Source of the DNA: an uncultured Prevotellaceae bacterium
GTDB taxonomy: Bacteria > Bacteroidota > Bacteroidia > Bacteroidales > Bacteroidaceae
DNA length: 46,969 nucleotides
Assembly (NCBI GenBank): GCA_900316445.1
Contig: ONCZ01000024.1
Span: 1 to 46,969, forward strand
Reading direction: 5' to 3'
Below, piece after piece: positions 46,895-46,969 of the stretch (positions within the stretch are counted from its first letter, which is position 1; each line of letters begins with the position of its first letter). Under the pieces are notes generated by a model. The model ran no database searches. It saw only the letters and a list, made by a program, of their open reading frames with translations, and was not told the DNA's origin. Both the position numbers and the translations under genes were made by a program.

Positions 46895-46969
46895 TGACAA
46901 GACTTCTAGCAAATCCCCAGTACCATATCTCTGGTTTTCTCGTCCCATCCACACATTTTTCTCTTGCTT
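46895..46969 (-). CDS. Possible 3' end of a gene beyond the window
   Basis: On the minus strand an open frame from the window edge reads KQEKNVWMGRENQRYGTGDL then LEVLS and stop. Another frame (ending DMVLGIC) is also open for a shorter distance. No family is recognised and the length is too short to judge coding. Confidence 0.3.

Overview
The window looks like a chromosomal segment of a Prevotella-type member of the Bacteroidales. The evidence is: promoters of the Bacteroidetes form (-7 TAnnTTTG, -33 TTTG) ahead of many genes; lipoproteins with short Bacteroidales signal peptides; a LemA/M48 pair; TamL/TamB; DUF4827 between glmM and nrnA; a smalltalk-type mini lipoprotein; BspA-like leucine-rich repeats with dockerins; and a C-terminal tail typical of Prevotella surface proteins. 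No CRISPR array, rRNA or complete mobile element is visible.

Layout. 1-770: a recombined junction with an AraC-family fragment, a truncated integrase, an intact tRNA-Arg(CCG) and a second tRNA-Arg broken just after its anticodon loop. 789-4460: a heterodimeric ABC exporter. 4633-7726: exonuclease III, then a VTC / DUF4956 / DUF2490 operon. 7759-9958: three envelope proteins (TlpA-like, carbohydrate-binding, Ala-rich lipoprotein). 10152-11852: SulP transporter. 12456-16589: glmM, DUF4827, nrnA and a sugar-nucleotidyltransferase. 16702-23910: tamB-tamL outer-membrane assembly pair. 24031-28139: CapA-like, DUF3160 and a small secreted protein. 28140-36372: accessory surface proteins, a decayed HEPN/MNT pair between direct repeats, and an FNT channel. 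36571-40383: MFS operon, RluA-type synthase, fabG and its TetR neighbour. 40599-46969: two tRNAs, M48/LemA, a lytic transglycosylase, MutS2, HicB and a smalltalk protein.

The most unusual property is a dense population of short repeats. Arrays of 7-8 nt units in many sequence families lie just upstream of promoters and are also read in frame inside at least nine genes (both ABC subunits, tlpA, glmM, tamL, capA, the 27477 gene, MFS, mutS2). Several coding copies share one plan: a heptad or octad array, a conserved core of about 28-30 nt that begins GAGA and ends TCTC, then a second array in the opposite orientation. A separate palindromic repeat of about 40 nt (CCCCTCCT...AGGAGGGG...GGTCTGA) is interspersed at six places, three inside reading frames and one forming a protein C-terminus, and is nested inside two of the array elements. 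Two gene-free regions (11931-12455 and 28140-28789) are large inverted-repeat structures. I regard this repeat system as the best candidate for something undescribed.
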